Both the position numbers and the translations under genes were made by a program. Source: Rhodovulum sp. P5 (GTDB taxonomy: Bacteria; Pseudomonadota; Alphaproteobacteria; Rhodobacterales; Rhodobacteraceae). From it: 64,000 bases of DNA. The notes beneath the pieces were generated by a model. It worked only from the letters and a program-made list of their open reading frames with translations, had not been told where the DNA came from and made no database searches. Of the stretch, positions 24,392 through 34,225 are shown in pieces. Location of the stretch: assembly GCF_002079305.1 (NCBI RefSeq), contig NZ_CP015039.1, positions 2,501,501-2,565,500 on the forward strand, read 5' to 3'. The number at the start of each line of letters is the position of its first letter. The stretch's first letter is position 1.

Positions 24392-26116
24392 TTAGTCCAT
24401 CTCGGCCCGGTGGGGCGCGCCGATCTCCAGCCACGGGCCCGGGGCAGCGCCCTCTGGCGTCACCCGCCACCATGTCATGTTGTCCGGTGCCACAAGGCGC
24501 AGCGCTGTCAGGTCGGTCTCGCGATGCGCCGCGGGATGGTCCGGGTGCGGGGCAAGGTCCACGCGGAACGACCCGCGCCCGGTCCAGATCAGGGTCACGA
24601 TCCCGCCTGACCGCTCTGAATAAAGCGGCTTGGCCACCGGCATCGTGTCGAGGCTCCGGTCGCTTTGATCCAGACGCGCGGGCACATCCTGCCCGCCATG
24701 GGTGGCCGAAAAGGCATACCACGACCGCGCCGTGCCCGGCGCGTAAGTGACCCAATCGCCCGTTTCGAACATCTGCGCGAGGTAATAGGCCGCGCGCCCG
24801 TGCCCGGCCGCCGCGGAAAGGGAAAAATCGATCACGGCTTGCCGGCGGCTGGTCTCGGGGTCGAGTGCCGACCGGAAATGCTGCCGGGCCAAAGCCGTGT
24901 CAAAGGGGGCGTTGTCGAGAACGCGGCTTTCGGGGGCGGTCGCGTCGTCCACCGGGCCTGTCGCGCGAAGACGGGGCACGACCGACATGGCCAGTTCGGA
25001 TCGCGAGGGGGCCGCCGTCGCCCGGTCGGGCGGGGGATCTGCCGGGGTGGGCGCGGGCTGCACCGCGTCCGTCGTTGCAGAGACATATTCCGCGTCCTCG
25101 ATCCCGGCGCGCGGCCAGTCCAAGCCTGACTGGATCAATGGGGCAACCAGAACGGCGCAGGCCAGAACCCCCGTCGCGGCAAGGGCGCCGGCCAGAAACC
25201 CGACCGGATTGCCCTTGTTCGGCCTGCCATCTTCGGGACTTTCGGCTTCTGGGGGCTGGCGGTCGTCCCCGGGTGTTTCCGGCGGGTCGTCGGTGCCAGT
25301 GGTCTGCCATCCAACCTGTGGGGCCAGAACCCGCTGCACGAATTCTGCATCGATACGGGGCTTTCGATCCTGAAACGCCGCGATCAGGCAGGCGGTGCCG
25401 TGGGTGGCGATCAGGCGCGGCACGCCGCCGGCCATGTCGTGGATGGCGGTCAGCGCCTCGGGGTCAAAGATGCCCTCTGCCGGGCGGCCGGCCGCCTGCA
25501 CTTCATGCCGGATGAAGTCGACGGTTTCGGTCTCTGTCATCGGCGTCAGCGTGCCCGCCTCGGCCAGTTCTTGCAGCGCGGGGCCGGCGTGGCCCAGCCG
25601 CTCCTTCAGTTCAGGGGTGCCCGCCAGCACGATTTGCATCGATGTGCCGCTCTCACCCGTGTCCGACATCAGGCGGTCAAGCGCCAGAAGCCCGGAGTCA
25701 GACAGTGTCTGGGCCTCGTCGATCAGGACAAGCGGCCGCTGACCGTTCTCCTCCACCTTGGCCAACAGCTGCCGCAGCCGGTCATAGGGGGGCACCGCCG
25801 TACTGCCGAGGGCTGTTACACCGAACGCGGTCAACAGCCACAAAAGCAGCGACTCCCCCTCCCCCGAGGGATTGGGGACGAGGGCCGGTTTGAACTCTGC
25901 CCGGTGTCCGGCGGCGTCGAAGACCGCTTGCAGAACGGTGCTTTTGCCCGTGCCGCTGTCCCCCAAGAAGACGGTGCCGGGCTGGCCACGGACAACCGTG
26001 TCGAGAACACCGGCAAACAAGGCCCTTTGTGAGGCGGTCCAGCGTAGCTCTCCGCCACCATGTATCCCGCGAAAAGGGTCGCGCCTTAGCCCAAAATATG
26101 CCGTCCAGTCCGTCAT
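24392..26116 (-). CDS. ExeA/GspA-like AAA ATPase with membrane helix and Sel1-like C-terminal part
   Basis: A 574-residue protein starting at ATG 26116 (MTDWTAYFGLRRDPF, the typical ExeA start). The AAA/ORC ATPase domain has Walker A GDSGTGKST (52-60) and Walker B LVLIDEA (129-135). After a charged linker a single hydrophobic helix lies near residues 300-325. The periplasmic part contains one Sel1-like repeat (AAAGHGRAAYYLAQMFETGD) and ends in a unique domain. ExeA relatives remodel peptidoglycan to place secretins; here a Sel1-like module replaces the usual PG-binding domain and no secretin gene is near. It is divergent from the cytochrome gene at 26383. Confidence 0.82.
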   Translation of the reverse strand: MTDWTAYFGLRRDPFRGIHGGGELRWTASQRALFAGVLDTVVRGQPGTVFLGDSGTGKSTVLQAVFDAAGHRAEFKPALVPNPSGEGESLLLWLLTAFGVTALGSTAVPPYDRLRQLLAKVEENGQRPLVLIDEAQTLSDSGLLALDRLMSDTGESGTSMQIVLAGTPELKERLGHAGPALQELAEAGTLTPMTETETVDFIRHEVQAAGRPAEGIFDPEALTAIHDMAGGVPRLIATHGTACLIAAFQDRKPRIDAEFVQRVLAPQVGWQTTGTDDPPETPGDDRQPPEAESPEDGRPNKGNPVGFLAGALAATGVLACAVLVAPLIQSGLDWPRAGIEDAEYVSATTDAVQPAPTPADPPPDRATAAPSRSELAMSVVPRLRATGPVDDATAPESRVLDNAPFDTALARQHFRSALDPETSRRQAVIDFSLSAAAGHGRAAYYLAQMFETGDWVTYAPGTARSWYAFSATHGGQDVPARLDQSDRSLDTMPVAKPLYSERSGGIVTLIWTGRGSFRVDLAPHPDHPAAHRETDLTALRLVAPDNMTWWRVTPEGAAPGPWLEIGAPHRAEMD

Positions 26117-26382
26117 GGCGCACCGGGCGTTTCTTGAAATGTCATGGAACAACCCTGCGCCATGTTTGCCGTTCTGTCGAGACCCCAAGGGACGCGAACA
26201 GAGTTCCGGCCGATGGGGTTGCGAAGACTGTCTTTCCTGTTGCGGTTGCATTGCGCCTGTGGGTCACCTGATCCCGGGCTTTGTGGTTTCGGGCTGTGAT
26301 GCTAGGCTTTCGCCTGGGAAGATCGCCCTGCATCCCGGTGCATCCAGTGCGGGACAGGGCGAGGGATCAGGGAGGAGTTCCA

Positions 26383-26955
26383 ATGAAGACATGGGTCATG
26401 CCCGTGGCGGTTGCCCTTATGCTTGCAGGCCAGGCCGCCGCGGCAGACGACACCGATGCGCTTGTCGCGGAAGGCAAGGGCCTGATGCGCGCGTTTGGCG
26501 CAGCGCTCAAGACCGAACTGACGGCAGCGGTCGAGGCCGGCGGGCCGGTCAATGCCATAACCGTCTGCAACACCGAGGCGCCGGGAATTGCCAAGGGGTT
26601 GTCGAAAGACCGATGGACCGTCGCGCGGTCAAGCCACCGCCTGCGCAATCCTGACAACGCCCCCGACGCCTTTACCGCCAACGCGATTGCGGCATTCCTT
26701 TCCCGGCAGGCGGCCGGTGAAGCGCCCGAACGGCTGTCCACGGCGGCGATCGTCGAAGAGGACGGACAAAGGGTCTTTCACCTCGTCAAGGCGATCCCGA
26801 CCAGCGATCTTTGCCTTGGCTGTCATGGCGGCACCACCGTCAAGCCCGAGGTCGAGGCGAAGCTGGCCGAACTCTATCCCGACGACAAGGCCCGGGGGTT
26901 CAGCGCCGGAGAGATGCGGGGCGTCTTCACCCTCAAGAAGGTGCTGAGCGAGTAG
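26383..26955 (+). CDS. DUF3365 (Tll0287-like) periplasmic haem protein
   Basis: A 190-residue secreted protein: signal peptide (MPVAVALMLAGQAAAA), then a DUF3365/Tll0287-like domain with the conserved IxxCNTEAPxIA region (Cys62) and one c-type haem site CLGCH (Cys144, Cys147, His148). Members of this family are PAS-like haem-binding domains thought to sense redox state or gases, either alone or fused to kinases. GGAGGAG precedes the ATG at 26383. It appears monocistronic. The 266-base gap to the divergent ExeA-like gene must hold both promoters, but I see no clear boxes. Confidence 0.85.
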   Translation: MKTWVMPVAVALMLAGQAAAADDTDALVAEGKGLMRAFGAALKTELTAAVEAGGPVNAITVCNTEAPGIAKGLSKDRWTVARSSHRLRNPDNAPDAFTANAIAAFLSRQAAGEAPERLSTAAIVEEDGQRVFHLVKAIPTSDLCLGCHGGTTVKPEVEAKLAELYPDDKARGFSAGEMRGVFTLKKVLSE

Positions 26956-27174
26956 CGCGGGCCGAGCAACCGGCCGGTGTCGGGTGACGCGATGAACAGC
27001 GGACAGGCGGACAAGCCCGCCGCCTTTCTTTCATTGACAAGTTCGGGGCGGCATCGTTCGGTATACCAACGGTTCGCCCCGCAGCATGGGAGGCTGCCAG
27101 TCGCAGTCGGGGGGACGGGGAGAACCGAACCCGCGCGCGTGTCAGAGAACCCGCGCGAAAAGAGGAGGAAAGAC

Positions 27175-28164
27175 ATGATCTTCAAGGCGACCCGCACCCT
27201 GATTGCGGCCGGTCTTCTGGGCGCTGTGGCCATCGCGGCCCATGCCCAGGACTACAGTATCGAAAGCCCCGAATGCATCGCCCCGGCCAATCCCGGCGGC
27301 GGCTGGGATTTCACCTGCCGTCAGGTCGGCAAGTCGCTGCAGGATCTTGGCCTGATCGACCGGACCATGCAGGTGGTGAACCTTGCCGGTGGTGGCGGCG
27401 GCGTGGCCTTCGCCGAGGTCGTGAACAAGCGTGGCGACGACAACGACCTGATCGTTGCGGCCTCCTCTGCCACGGCGACCCGGCTGGCGCAGGGCGCCTA
27501 TCCGGGCAACACGATGGATCAGGTGCGCTGGCTGGCCTCGATCGGGGCCGATTACGGCGTGATCGCGGTGGCGGCCGACAGTGCGATCGAAACACTTCCG
27601 CAACTGCTGGACCAGATCAAGACGAACCCCCGGTCGGTTTCCATCGCGGGCGGCTCTGCCGTTGGCGGATGGGATCATCTGAAGGTCCTGATCGCGGCGA
27701 ATGCCTATGGCATCGAGGATGTGCGTTCGGTCAAATACATCGCCTTTGACGGCGGCGGAGAGGCCGTGACGCAGCTTCTGGCGGGATCGGTGCAGGCCTT
27801 CACCGGCGATATTTCCGAGGCCAAGGGCTTTGTCGACAGTGGCGACATCCGGGTCATCGCGGTTCTGGCCCCCGACCGTCTGGGGGGCGAGTTCGCCGAT
27901 TTCCCGACGGCCAAGGAACAGGGCGTCGACGCCATCGGTGCGAACTGGCGGGGCTTTTATGCGCCGGGGGCGATGTCGGATGCGGCCTATGACACATGGG
28001 TTGCCAAGATCGGCGACCTCTACGCCTCCGACGAATGGAAGGCGGTGATGGCGGCCAACGGGCTTGCGCCGCTGGATCTGCAGGGGGATGCGTTCCAGGC
28101 GTTCGTGGCGGACTCGGTCGCCAAGATCCAGAGCATCTCGCGCGAGATCGGCATCATCAAGTAA
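27175..28164 (+). CDS. tctC: Tripartite tricarboxylate transporter receptor TctC
   Basis: A 329-residue periplasmic receptor of the TctC/Bug family. The signal peptide ends near AIAAHAQ, and the ligand-binding landmarks CIAPANPGGGWDFTCR and later GGEAVTQLLAGSVQ are present. It captures a carboxylate, such as citrate or another di/tricarboxylate, for the TctAB membrane components encoded directly downstream. The ATG at 27175 has AGAGGAGG upstream. The 219-base gap before it contains TTGACA and TATACC, but 22 bases apart, which is too far for a standard sigma-70 promoter. Confidence 0.93.
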   Translation: MIFKATRTLIAAGLLGAVAIAAHAQDYSIESPECIAPANPGGGWDFTCRQVGKSLQDLGLIDRTMQVVNLAGGGGGVAFAEVVNKRGDDNDLIVAASSATATRLAQGAYPGNTMDQVRWLASIGADYGVIAVAADSAIETLPQLLDQIKTNPRSVSIAGGSAVGGWDHLKVLIAANAYGIEDVRSVKYIAFDGGGEAVTQLLAGSVQAFTGDISEAKGFVDSGDIRVIAVLAPDRLGGEFADFPTAKEQGVDAIGANWRGFYAPGAMSDAAYDTWVAKIGDLYASDEWKAVMAANGLAPLDLQGDAFQAFVADSVAKIQSISREIGIIK

Positions 28165-28246
28165 CCCCGACCCGGCGTCGGTCGGCCCCGGGGTCGACCG
28201 GCGCAGTCGGGGCCGTGCCCCGTTTTCCCGTCGACGGAGAATCGTG

Positions 28247-28678
28247 ATGAGTGATCGCATCTTCGGCCTGTTCGGCGTCCTTCTGGCCATCGGCTTCGCC
28301 CTGTCCGCGTTGACGATCGAGGAAAGCTTTCTTTCCGATGCCGTCGGCCCCAAGGCCTTTCCCCTGATCATCGCGGCCATTCTGGGCCTGTCTTCGGCGG
28401 TGATCGCGTTCCGCCCCGACCCCGAACCCACATGGCCCGCGCTGGGGCGACTGGTCGAAATCGGCGCGGCAGTGGTCGTCATGGTCCTGTATGCGGAATT
28501 CCTGCCGATTGCGGGCTTTGTCGCCGCCACGGCCGTTGCCGCCGCCTATCTGGCGTGGCGGCTTGGGTCCGGCCCGGTAGAGGCCGTTCTGACCGGCCTT
28601 GGTACCTCGGTCGGCATTTACGTCATCTTCCACCTTGTGCTGGGGCTTTCGCTGGCCCGCGGCCCCTGGGGCTTTTGA
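28247..28678 (+). CDS. tctB: Tripartite tricarboxylate transporter small membrane subunit TctB
   Basis: A 143-residue protein with four hydrophobic helices, the usual size and topology of TctB. It carries the family's SDAVGPKAFPLIIA motif near residues 30-43. It forms the membrane complex with TctA, encoded ten bases downstream. The ATG at 28247 (MSDRIFGLFG) is preferred over an overlapping GTG two bases upstream in another frame. Confidence 0.9.
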   Translation: MSDRIFGLFGVLLAIGFALSALTIEESFLSDAVGPKAFPLIIAAILGLSSAVIAFRPDPEPTWPALGRLVEIGAAVVVMVLYAEFLPIAGFVAATAVAAAYLAWRLGSGPVEAVLTGLGTSVGIYVIFHLVLGLSLARGPWGF

Positions 28679-28687
28679 GGGGCGATC

Positions 28688-30225
28688 ATGGATATCCTTT
28701 CGTCGCTTGCAGACGGCTTCGCGATTGCCCTGACATGGCAGAACCTGTTGCTGGCGCTTCTGGGCTGTTTCCTCGGCACGATCATGGGGGCGCTGCCCGG
28801 TCTTGGCCCGTCGAACGGGGTGGCGATCCTGATCCCCCTGGCCTTCACGCTGGGGCTGGGGGCCACGCCCTCGCTGATCCTGCTGACCTCGGTCTATTAC
28901 GGGGCGATGTATGGCGGGCGGATATCGTCGATCCTGCTGAACATCCCCGGCGATGAGCCCGCCATGATGACCTGTCTTGACGGCCATCCGATGGCGAAGA
29001 AGGGCATGGCGGGCGAGGCGCTGTCGCTGTCGGGGATCGCTTCCTTCGTCGGTGCGTTCCTTGCCACCTGGGGGCTGATCCTGCTGGCGCCGCAGCTTGT
29101 GAAGATCGCGCTGTTGTTTGGCCCGGCGGAATACTTCGCGCTGTTCGCGCTGGCCTTCATGACGCTGGGGGGCGTTTCCTCCACCAACCAGGCGAAATCG
29201 GCCTTCGCGGCGGCGCTGGGGCTGGGGCTGGCCATGATCGGGGTGGACACCCAGACCGGGGTGCCGCGCTTCACCTTCGGCGAGGTGCATCTTTACGACG
29301 GGCTGGATTTCCTTGTCGCCATCGTCGGGCTTTTCGCGCTGAGCGAGGTGTTCATCTTTCTCGAAAACCGCCACGGCGGGTCAGAGGCCGAGGGCCGCAA
29401 GCTGGAGATCGGACGGCTTTATCCGCCGCTGTCGATGATCAAACGCTGCACGCCCACGATGCTGCGCACCTCGTTCCTCGGCTTTCTCGCAGGCGTGCTG
29501 CCGGGCGCGGGGGCCTCGCTGGGCTCGTTCATCTCCTATTCGATGGAAAAGCGGCTGGTCGACAAGGAGGGCACCTTTGGCACCGGCGATCCGCGCGGCG
29601 TGGCGGCGCCGGAGGCCGGCAACAACGCCGCCGCCGGGGCGCGCTGGTGCCGATGCTGGCGCTGGGCGTGCCGGGGTCGGGCACCACGGCGGTGCTGCTG
29701 GCCGTTCTTCTGGCGTTGAACATCACGCCCGGGCCGCTTCTGTTTACCCAGAACCCCGATGTCGTCTGGGGGCTGATCGCGGCGCTATTCATCGCGAATT
29801 TCATGTTGCTGGCGATGAACATCCCGATGGTGGGGCTGTTCACCCGCGTGCTGATGATCCCCTCGCGTATCCTGATGCCCATCGTGGCGATGGTCAGCTT
29901 TGTGGGGATCTATGGCATCTCGGGGTCCAGTTTCGACCTTCTGGTGATGATCGGCTTCGGCGTGATGGGGTGGGCGCTGCGCAAGCTGGACGTGCCGCTG
30001 GTGCCGGTGATCCTTGGCACGCTTCTGGGCAATGCGATGGAAAACAACCTGCGCCGGGCGATCACCATCGACAATGGCAACTGGGGCACGCTGGTCGACA
30101 GCCCCCTGTCCATCGCGCTGTGGGCCATCGCGATTGTCGGGTTCGTTCTGCCGCTGATCATCGGCCGAAAGGTAAAGGCGCAGATGCACGAGCGCCGCGA
30201 TGAAGAAGGGGCGATCAGCGATTGA
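28688..30225 (+). pseudogene. tctA: Tripartite tricarboxylate transporter large membrane subunit TctA, single-base frameshift
   Basis: Two overlapping frames together encode a full-length TctA of about 512 residues. The first frame (28688 to about 29640) contains the diagnostic GALPGLGPSNGVAI loop and MYGGRISSILLNIPGD. The second (about 29640-30225) continues with LVPMLALGVPGSGTTAVLL, the second conserved loop. The break is at the G-run 29636-29639: one extra G turns the garbled sequence into the expected NNAAAGGALVPM. Nothing else is damaged. It is the proton- or sodium-driven channel for the carboxylate bound by TctC. As with tex, a missing base in a G-run suggests a read error. Confidence 0.87.
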
Positions 30226-30280
30226 CCGGGGCCGGGGTCCGGTCTTGCCACGGGTTTCAGCGGACCGCGTGCGGCCGTCT

Positions 30281-32830
30281 TCAGGACGCGGCGGAACGCA
30301 TCCGGGGCAGACCGGCGGCCTGTCGCCGCATCACGGCCGCGGGCGCGGGGTGGCCAAGATAGAAGCCTTGCGCCTCTCGACAGCCGTCTAGCGCCACCGT
30401 TTCAAGCTGTTCCGCGGTTTCGATCCCCTCGGCCGTGACGTCGATATCAAGGCTGGCACATAGCGCGCAGATCGCGCGCACGATGCTGTAGGCGTTCGGG
30501 TCGTGGTTCAGTTTGCGCACGAAGGAGACGTCGATCTTGACCTTGTCAAACGGGAAGGCGCGCAGATAGTGGAGCGAGGAATAGCCCGTCCCGAAATCAT
30601 CCAGCGCGACCCGGACGCCCAGTGCGTGCAACTCCGCCAGAATGTCGAGGGTGCGCTCGGACCGTTCAACCAGAACGCTTTCGGTGATGTCGACCTCCAG
30701 CCGTTCGGGCGGCAGACCGGAACGGTCGAGGGCGGTCAGGATGTCTTTCAGCACGTCGTTCCGCGTGAACTGCGCGGGGGCGATGTTCACGGCCAGCCGG
30801 ATGTGGTCGGGCCATGTGGCGGCCTCGGTACAGGCAAGGTCCAGCACGCGCTGGCCGAGATCCGACATCAGGCCAAGCTCTTCTGCCATCGGGACGAATT
30901 CTGCGGGCGGCACCATGCCGTGCGTGGGGTGTTTCCACCGCAACAGCGCCTCGGCCGCGCAGATCTTGCCGGTCCTGATGTCGTAGATCGGCTGATAGTG
31001 CATGGTGAAGACATCGTCGCTCAGCGCTTGCCGCAGGTCGCGTTCAAGCTGGAGCTTGGCCTGTTCGTGGTCCCGCATCTCGGGCCTGTAGAACTGGCAA
31101 TGGCCCTTGCCGGCGGCCTTGACGCAGTAAAGCGCGACATCGGCATTTTTCAGAACCTCTTCGGCACACGCGCCGTCGCCCGGCGCAAGGGCAATGCCCA
31201 CGCTGCCCCCGATCCGGACCTCGTTGCCGTCGATCTCGAACGGGGTCGACAGAAGATCGATGATCCGGTCGCCCAGTGCCTGCGCGCCCTCGGGCTGGCG
31301 GCAATCGCGCTGGATCACGGCAAACTCGTCCCCGCCGAAGCGGGCGAGGGTGTCGTGATCGCCCACCGCCCATTGCAGGCGCCCGGCCACCTGTTTCAGA
31401 AGCGCGTCGCCCACCGGATGGCCCAGCGTGTCGTTCACCCACTTGAACCGGTCGAGATCGATGAACATCACCGCGGACGGCCGCGACGGATCGGCCGCGG
31501 CCAGGACGGCATCGATTTCTTCGCTGAAGGTGCGGCGGTTCGGCAGGCCGGTCAGGGCATCGTGCCGGGCGAGGTGGCGGATGTTTTCTTCGGCCGCGAC
31601 ACGTTCCGAGATATCCTCGGCGATCATCATCCAGCCATCGGGCGTCGGCTGGGTCCGGGTGGCGACCGTGCGGCCGTTGGTCAGGCGCCATGTCGCGGAT
31701 TTCGGCTGACGCGCCTCGGCGATCTCGGCCATCCGCATGTCGGCGTCCAGCGGGCCATCGCGATCGTCGTCTTCCAGACGCTTGGAGATGTGTTCCAGAA
31801 TCCGTGCCTGCGGCGTGCCCGGAAAAAAGCGCCAGTCATCCAGTTCGTAGAGCGACCGGAACACCGGGTTGGCGACGACCAGTTCTTCCTTGGTGTCGAA
31901 CATGCACAGGCCGACCGGCATGTTCCGGACCGTCGTGTCCAGCAGGGAGCGTTGCAGTTCCAGATCGGCGGCCAGCGCCCGCGTGGCCAGAACGCTGTCG
32001 CGGAAGGCCGTGGCCGCGTCGGACAGGATCTCGATCTCGTCCATCCGTTGGGGCAGGTCGGGGGCGTCCTGGGGCGTGTCGATATGGGTGATCCGGCGCA
32101 TGGCGGCGCTGATCTGCAACAGCGGCCGGGTGATGCTGCGCGAGGCCCAGAGCATCGCGACCACGGTCGCGGCAATGCCCAGCAGGATCGTCCCCGCCGT
32201 CACGAAGCGCGCTTGCCGATAGCGCGTGTCGGCCACCGCGGCGATGGCCCGCGCCTCTTTCTCGGTGCCGGTCATCAACAGATCGACCGAGTGCCCCGCA
32301 TCGATCACCGCGACAGAGGCCTCTTCCTCGAACAACAGGTTCGCACGCGAAAGCTCCCCCTGTTCCAGAAGGAAGAAGACCTCGTCAAGCGTGGCAAGAT
32401 GGGTGTCCCAATCCTTGCGCAGGGCGGCCACCGTGGCGGCCTCCGCCGCGCTCAGGCGCAGCGACTGGAACTCCGCCAGGAACATCGACAGCCCCTCGCG
32501 CACCTCGCGCATGTCCCGTTCGATCTGCGCGACCTTGCGGAAATCCCGCGTCTCGATCCGGCTTCGGGCCAGGATGGCATGGGTGCTGAGCGAGGTGTCG
32601 ATGTTTTGCAGGGCGATCAGTTTCGGCAGCGCGACCCGGCGCATCTCGTCCGTGACCGCGCTGACGGTATCAAGCTGGCGGATCGCAACGGCGCCCAGGG
32701 TCACGATCAGGACAAGCAGCGTCCCAAAGGCCAGGGCAAGGCGCGCACGGATCACCGTCCAGCCCGCGCCGGACCGGTCCTTTCGCCCGGCCGGGGCCGG
32801 GGCGCTGGTGTCTGTCTCGGCCTTCGCCAT
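30281..32830 (-). CDS. Membrane sensor with HAMP, PAS, GGDEF and EAL domains
   Basis: An 849-residue cyclic-di-GMP enzyme. Two membrane helices (about residues 28-50 and 208-227) enclose a helical periplasmic sensor similar to chemoreceptor ligand domains. HAMP (about 229-283), PAS (about 295-405), GGDEF and EAL domains follow. The cyclase signature is intact (RFGGDEFAVIQ, 497-507), without an upstream RxxD inhibitory site, and the phosphodiesterase has AEALLRWKHP and DDFGTGYSSL, so both activities are possible. It starts 30 bases after the stop of a DctP-type receptor gene on the same strand. That receptor may feed ligand information to the periplasmic domain. Confidence 0.92.
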   Translation of the reverse strand: MAKAETDTSAPAPAGRKDRSGAGWTVIRARLALAFGTLLVLIVTLGAVAIRQLDTVSAVTDEMRRVALPKLIALQNIDTSLSTHAILARSRIETRDFRKVAQIERDMREVREGLSMFLAEFQSLRLSAAEAATVAALRKDWDTHLATLDEVFFLLEQGELSRANLLFEEEASVAVIDAGHSVDLLMTGTEKEARAIAAVADTRYRQARFVTAGTILLGIAATVVAMLWASRSITRPLLQISAAMRRITHIDTPQDAPDLPQRMDEIEILSDAATAFRDSVLATRALAADLELQRSLLDTTVRNMPVGLCMFDTKEELVVANPVFRSLYELDDWRFFPGTPQARILEHISKRLEDDDRDGPLDADMRMAEIAEARQPKSATWRLTNGRTVATRTQPTPDGWMMIAEDISERVAAEENIRHLARHDALTGLPNRRTFSEEIDAVLAAADPSRPSAVMFIDLDRFKWVNDTLGHPVGDALLKQVAGRLQWAVGDHDTLARFGGDEFAVIQRDCRQPEGAQALGDRIIDLLSTPFEIDGNEVRIGGSVGIALAPGDGACAEEVLKNADVALYCVKAAGKGHCQFYRPEMRDHEQAKLQLERDLRQALSDDVFTMHYQPIYDIRTGKICAAEALLRWKHPTHGMVPPAEFVPMAEELGLMSDLGQRVLDLACTEAATWPDHIRLAVNIAPAQFTRNDVLKDILTALDRSGLPPERLEVDITESVLVERSERTLDILAELHALGVRVALDDFGTGYSSLHYLRAFPFDKVKIDVSFVRKLNHDPNAYSIVRAICALCASLDIDVTAEGIETAEQLETVALDGCREAQGFYLGHPAPAAVMRRQAAGLPRMRSAAS

Positions 32831-32860
32831 CACCGCTCCGCCGCTTGCTGGATGTCGGAG

Positions 32861-33913
32861 TTATTCCAGGAAGCTGAAATGTTTCCAGATTTTGTAATTC
32901 TCCCGGAAGTCCGAATATGACGCATAAACCCGGGCGAAATTGGGGTTGTTTGCGGCCTCGTTGCGGGCAATATCCAGCCACGCATCCTCAAGCTCGACCA
33001 GAATGGAGGCCGGCCAGCGGCGCAGTTCCACGCCCTCGGCCTGCATTTCCTGCATCGCGCTCCACTGCATCGCCTCGCCCTTGGCCATCATGTCGCGGAT
33101 GACGTCGCCGCAGGCGGTTTCAACGATGGTCTGGTGGCTTTCCGACATCTCGTTCCAGACATCCAGCGCGATATACAGATCGAACAACGTCGCCTGCTGG
33201 TGCCAGCCGGGGAAGTAGTAATATTTCAGAACCTTGGAAAACCCCAGCCGCTGGTCCATCGAGGGCAGCGAGAACTCCGTGGCGTCAAGTTCTCCGTTCT
33301 CGACGGCGGCCAGAATTTCGCCGGGCGCCAGTTGCTGCGTTTCGACACCCAAGCGCTGCATCACCTGCGCGCCCAGGCCGAAAAACCGCATCCGGATCCC
33401 TTTCAGGTCTTGAACGCTCCTGATCTCCTCCGGGAACCAGCCGGATGCCTCGGGCGGGATCATGCCGCAGGGAATGTTATAGACGCCATGTTCGGCGAAC
33501 ATCTCCCGCGCCAGTTCAAGCCCGCCGCCATAGTAAAGCCATGCGAGGTATTCGCCCATCGACGGCCCGAAGGGCACGCTTGAGAACATGTTGAAGGCCG
33601 TGTCGCGCCCCGCGAACCATCCCGCACCGGCCCAGGCGGCCTCGATCCGGCCATCGGCGACCGCGTTCACGCTGTCGGGGGCCGGAACGAGGGTGTTGGG
33701 CTCGTGCGAATGGATGACAAGGGTGCCGTCCGACATGGTCGCGATCCGCTGCACCAGATCCTGCGATGCGGTGCCGAGGATGGGCATGCTGGTCGGGAAG
33801 GTCGACGCCATGTCGAGCTCGACGGTGGGGGTTGCGGACGCGGTCGTGCCGACCAGGCCGCTGCAGGCGACGGCCACGGCGGCAAGCGTGCTTCGAAGTC
33901 CTGTCTTCATCAT
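32861..33913 (-). CDS. TRAP transporter solute-binding protein, DctP family (orphan)
   Basis: A 350-residue periplasmic receptor with a signal peptide (LAAVAVACSGLVGTTASA) and the DctP features: a start of the mature part at VELDMASTFPTS, the FMFSSVPFGPS segment, and the basic IRMRFFGLGAQVMQRLG motif containing the carboxylate-binding Arg. A pair of ATG codons at 33913 and 33910 follows a CGCAGG site. No DctQ/DctM genes are near; the next gene in the operon is the GGDEF/EAL sensor. A receptor serving signalling instead of transport is therefore plausible. Confidence 0.9.
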   Translation of the reverse strand: MMKTGLRSTLAAVAVACSGLVGTTASATPTVELDMASTFPTSMPILGTASQDLVQRIATMSDGTLVIHSHEPNTLVPAPDSVNAVADGRIEAAWAGAGWFAGRDTAFNMFSSVPFGPSMGEYLAWLYYGGGLELAREMFAEHGVYNIPCGMIPPEASGWFPEEIRSVQDLKGIRMRFFGLGAQVMQRLGVETQQLAPGEILAAVENGELDATEFSLPSMDQRLGFSKVLKYYYFPGWHQQATLFDLYIALDVWNEMSESHQTIVETACGDVIRDMMAKGEAMQWSAMQEMQAEGVELRRWPASILVELEDAWLDIARNEAANNPNFARVYASYSDFRENYKIWKHFSFLE

Positions 33914-34182
33914 CCTGCGTCCCTTCAACCGGTCCGAACCGCGTGGTGTTCGATGGTTCAAGACATGCGGGACGGGTCTGAAGCGCGCGTTAACGTTCCC
34001 ATGCCGGATGTGCCCGGTTGCGGAAATCTGTTTTGCATTTTGCGCGGAATTGTTGCGAATGTCCGCGGTATCGCCGCAGGCAAGGCATCCTGCCCGGCCA
34101 TCGCCGCGTGAAAGGTTCCGGCGCTGTGGCCGGTCAGCCAGATCGTGCGATGGGCAGGGTATCGGTCGCCCGACAGGAGGCG

Positions 34183-34203
34183 CCCCCGGCCGACGGCCGG
34201 GGG
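34183..34203 (-). terminator. GC-rich hairpin at the end of the cox operon
   Basis: CCCCCGGCC (34183-34191), loop GAC, GGCCGGGGG (34195-34203). The nine-pair stem lies 23 bases beyond the coxM stop codon and lacks a T-run. The remaining part of the 312-base gap (33914-34225) holds the upstream region of the DctP gene; I see nothing else in it. Confidence 0.5.
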
Positions 34204-34225
34204 GGCCGATGGTTGTTCTCGGCCC

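Noticed and set aside
27044..27068. TTGACA and TATACC as a sigma-70 promoter for tctC
   Set aside because: The two boxes are about 22 bases apart, too far for a standard promoter.
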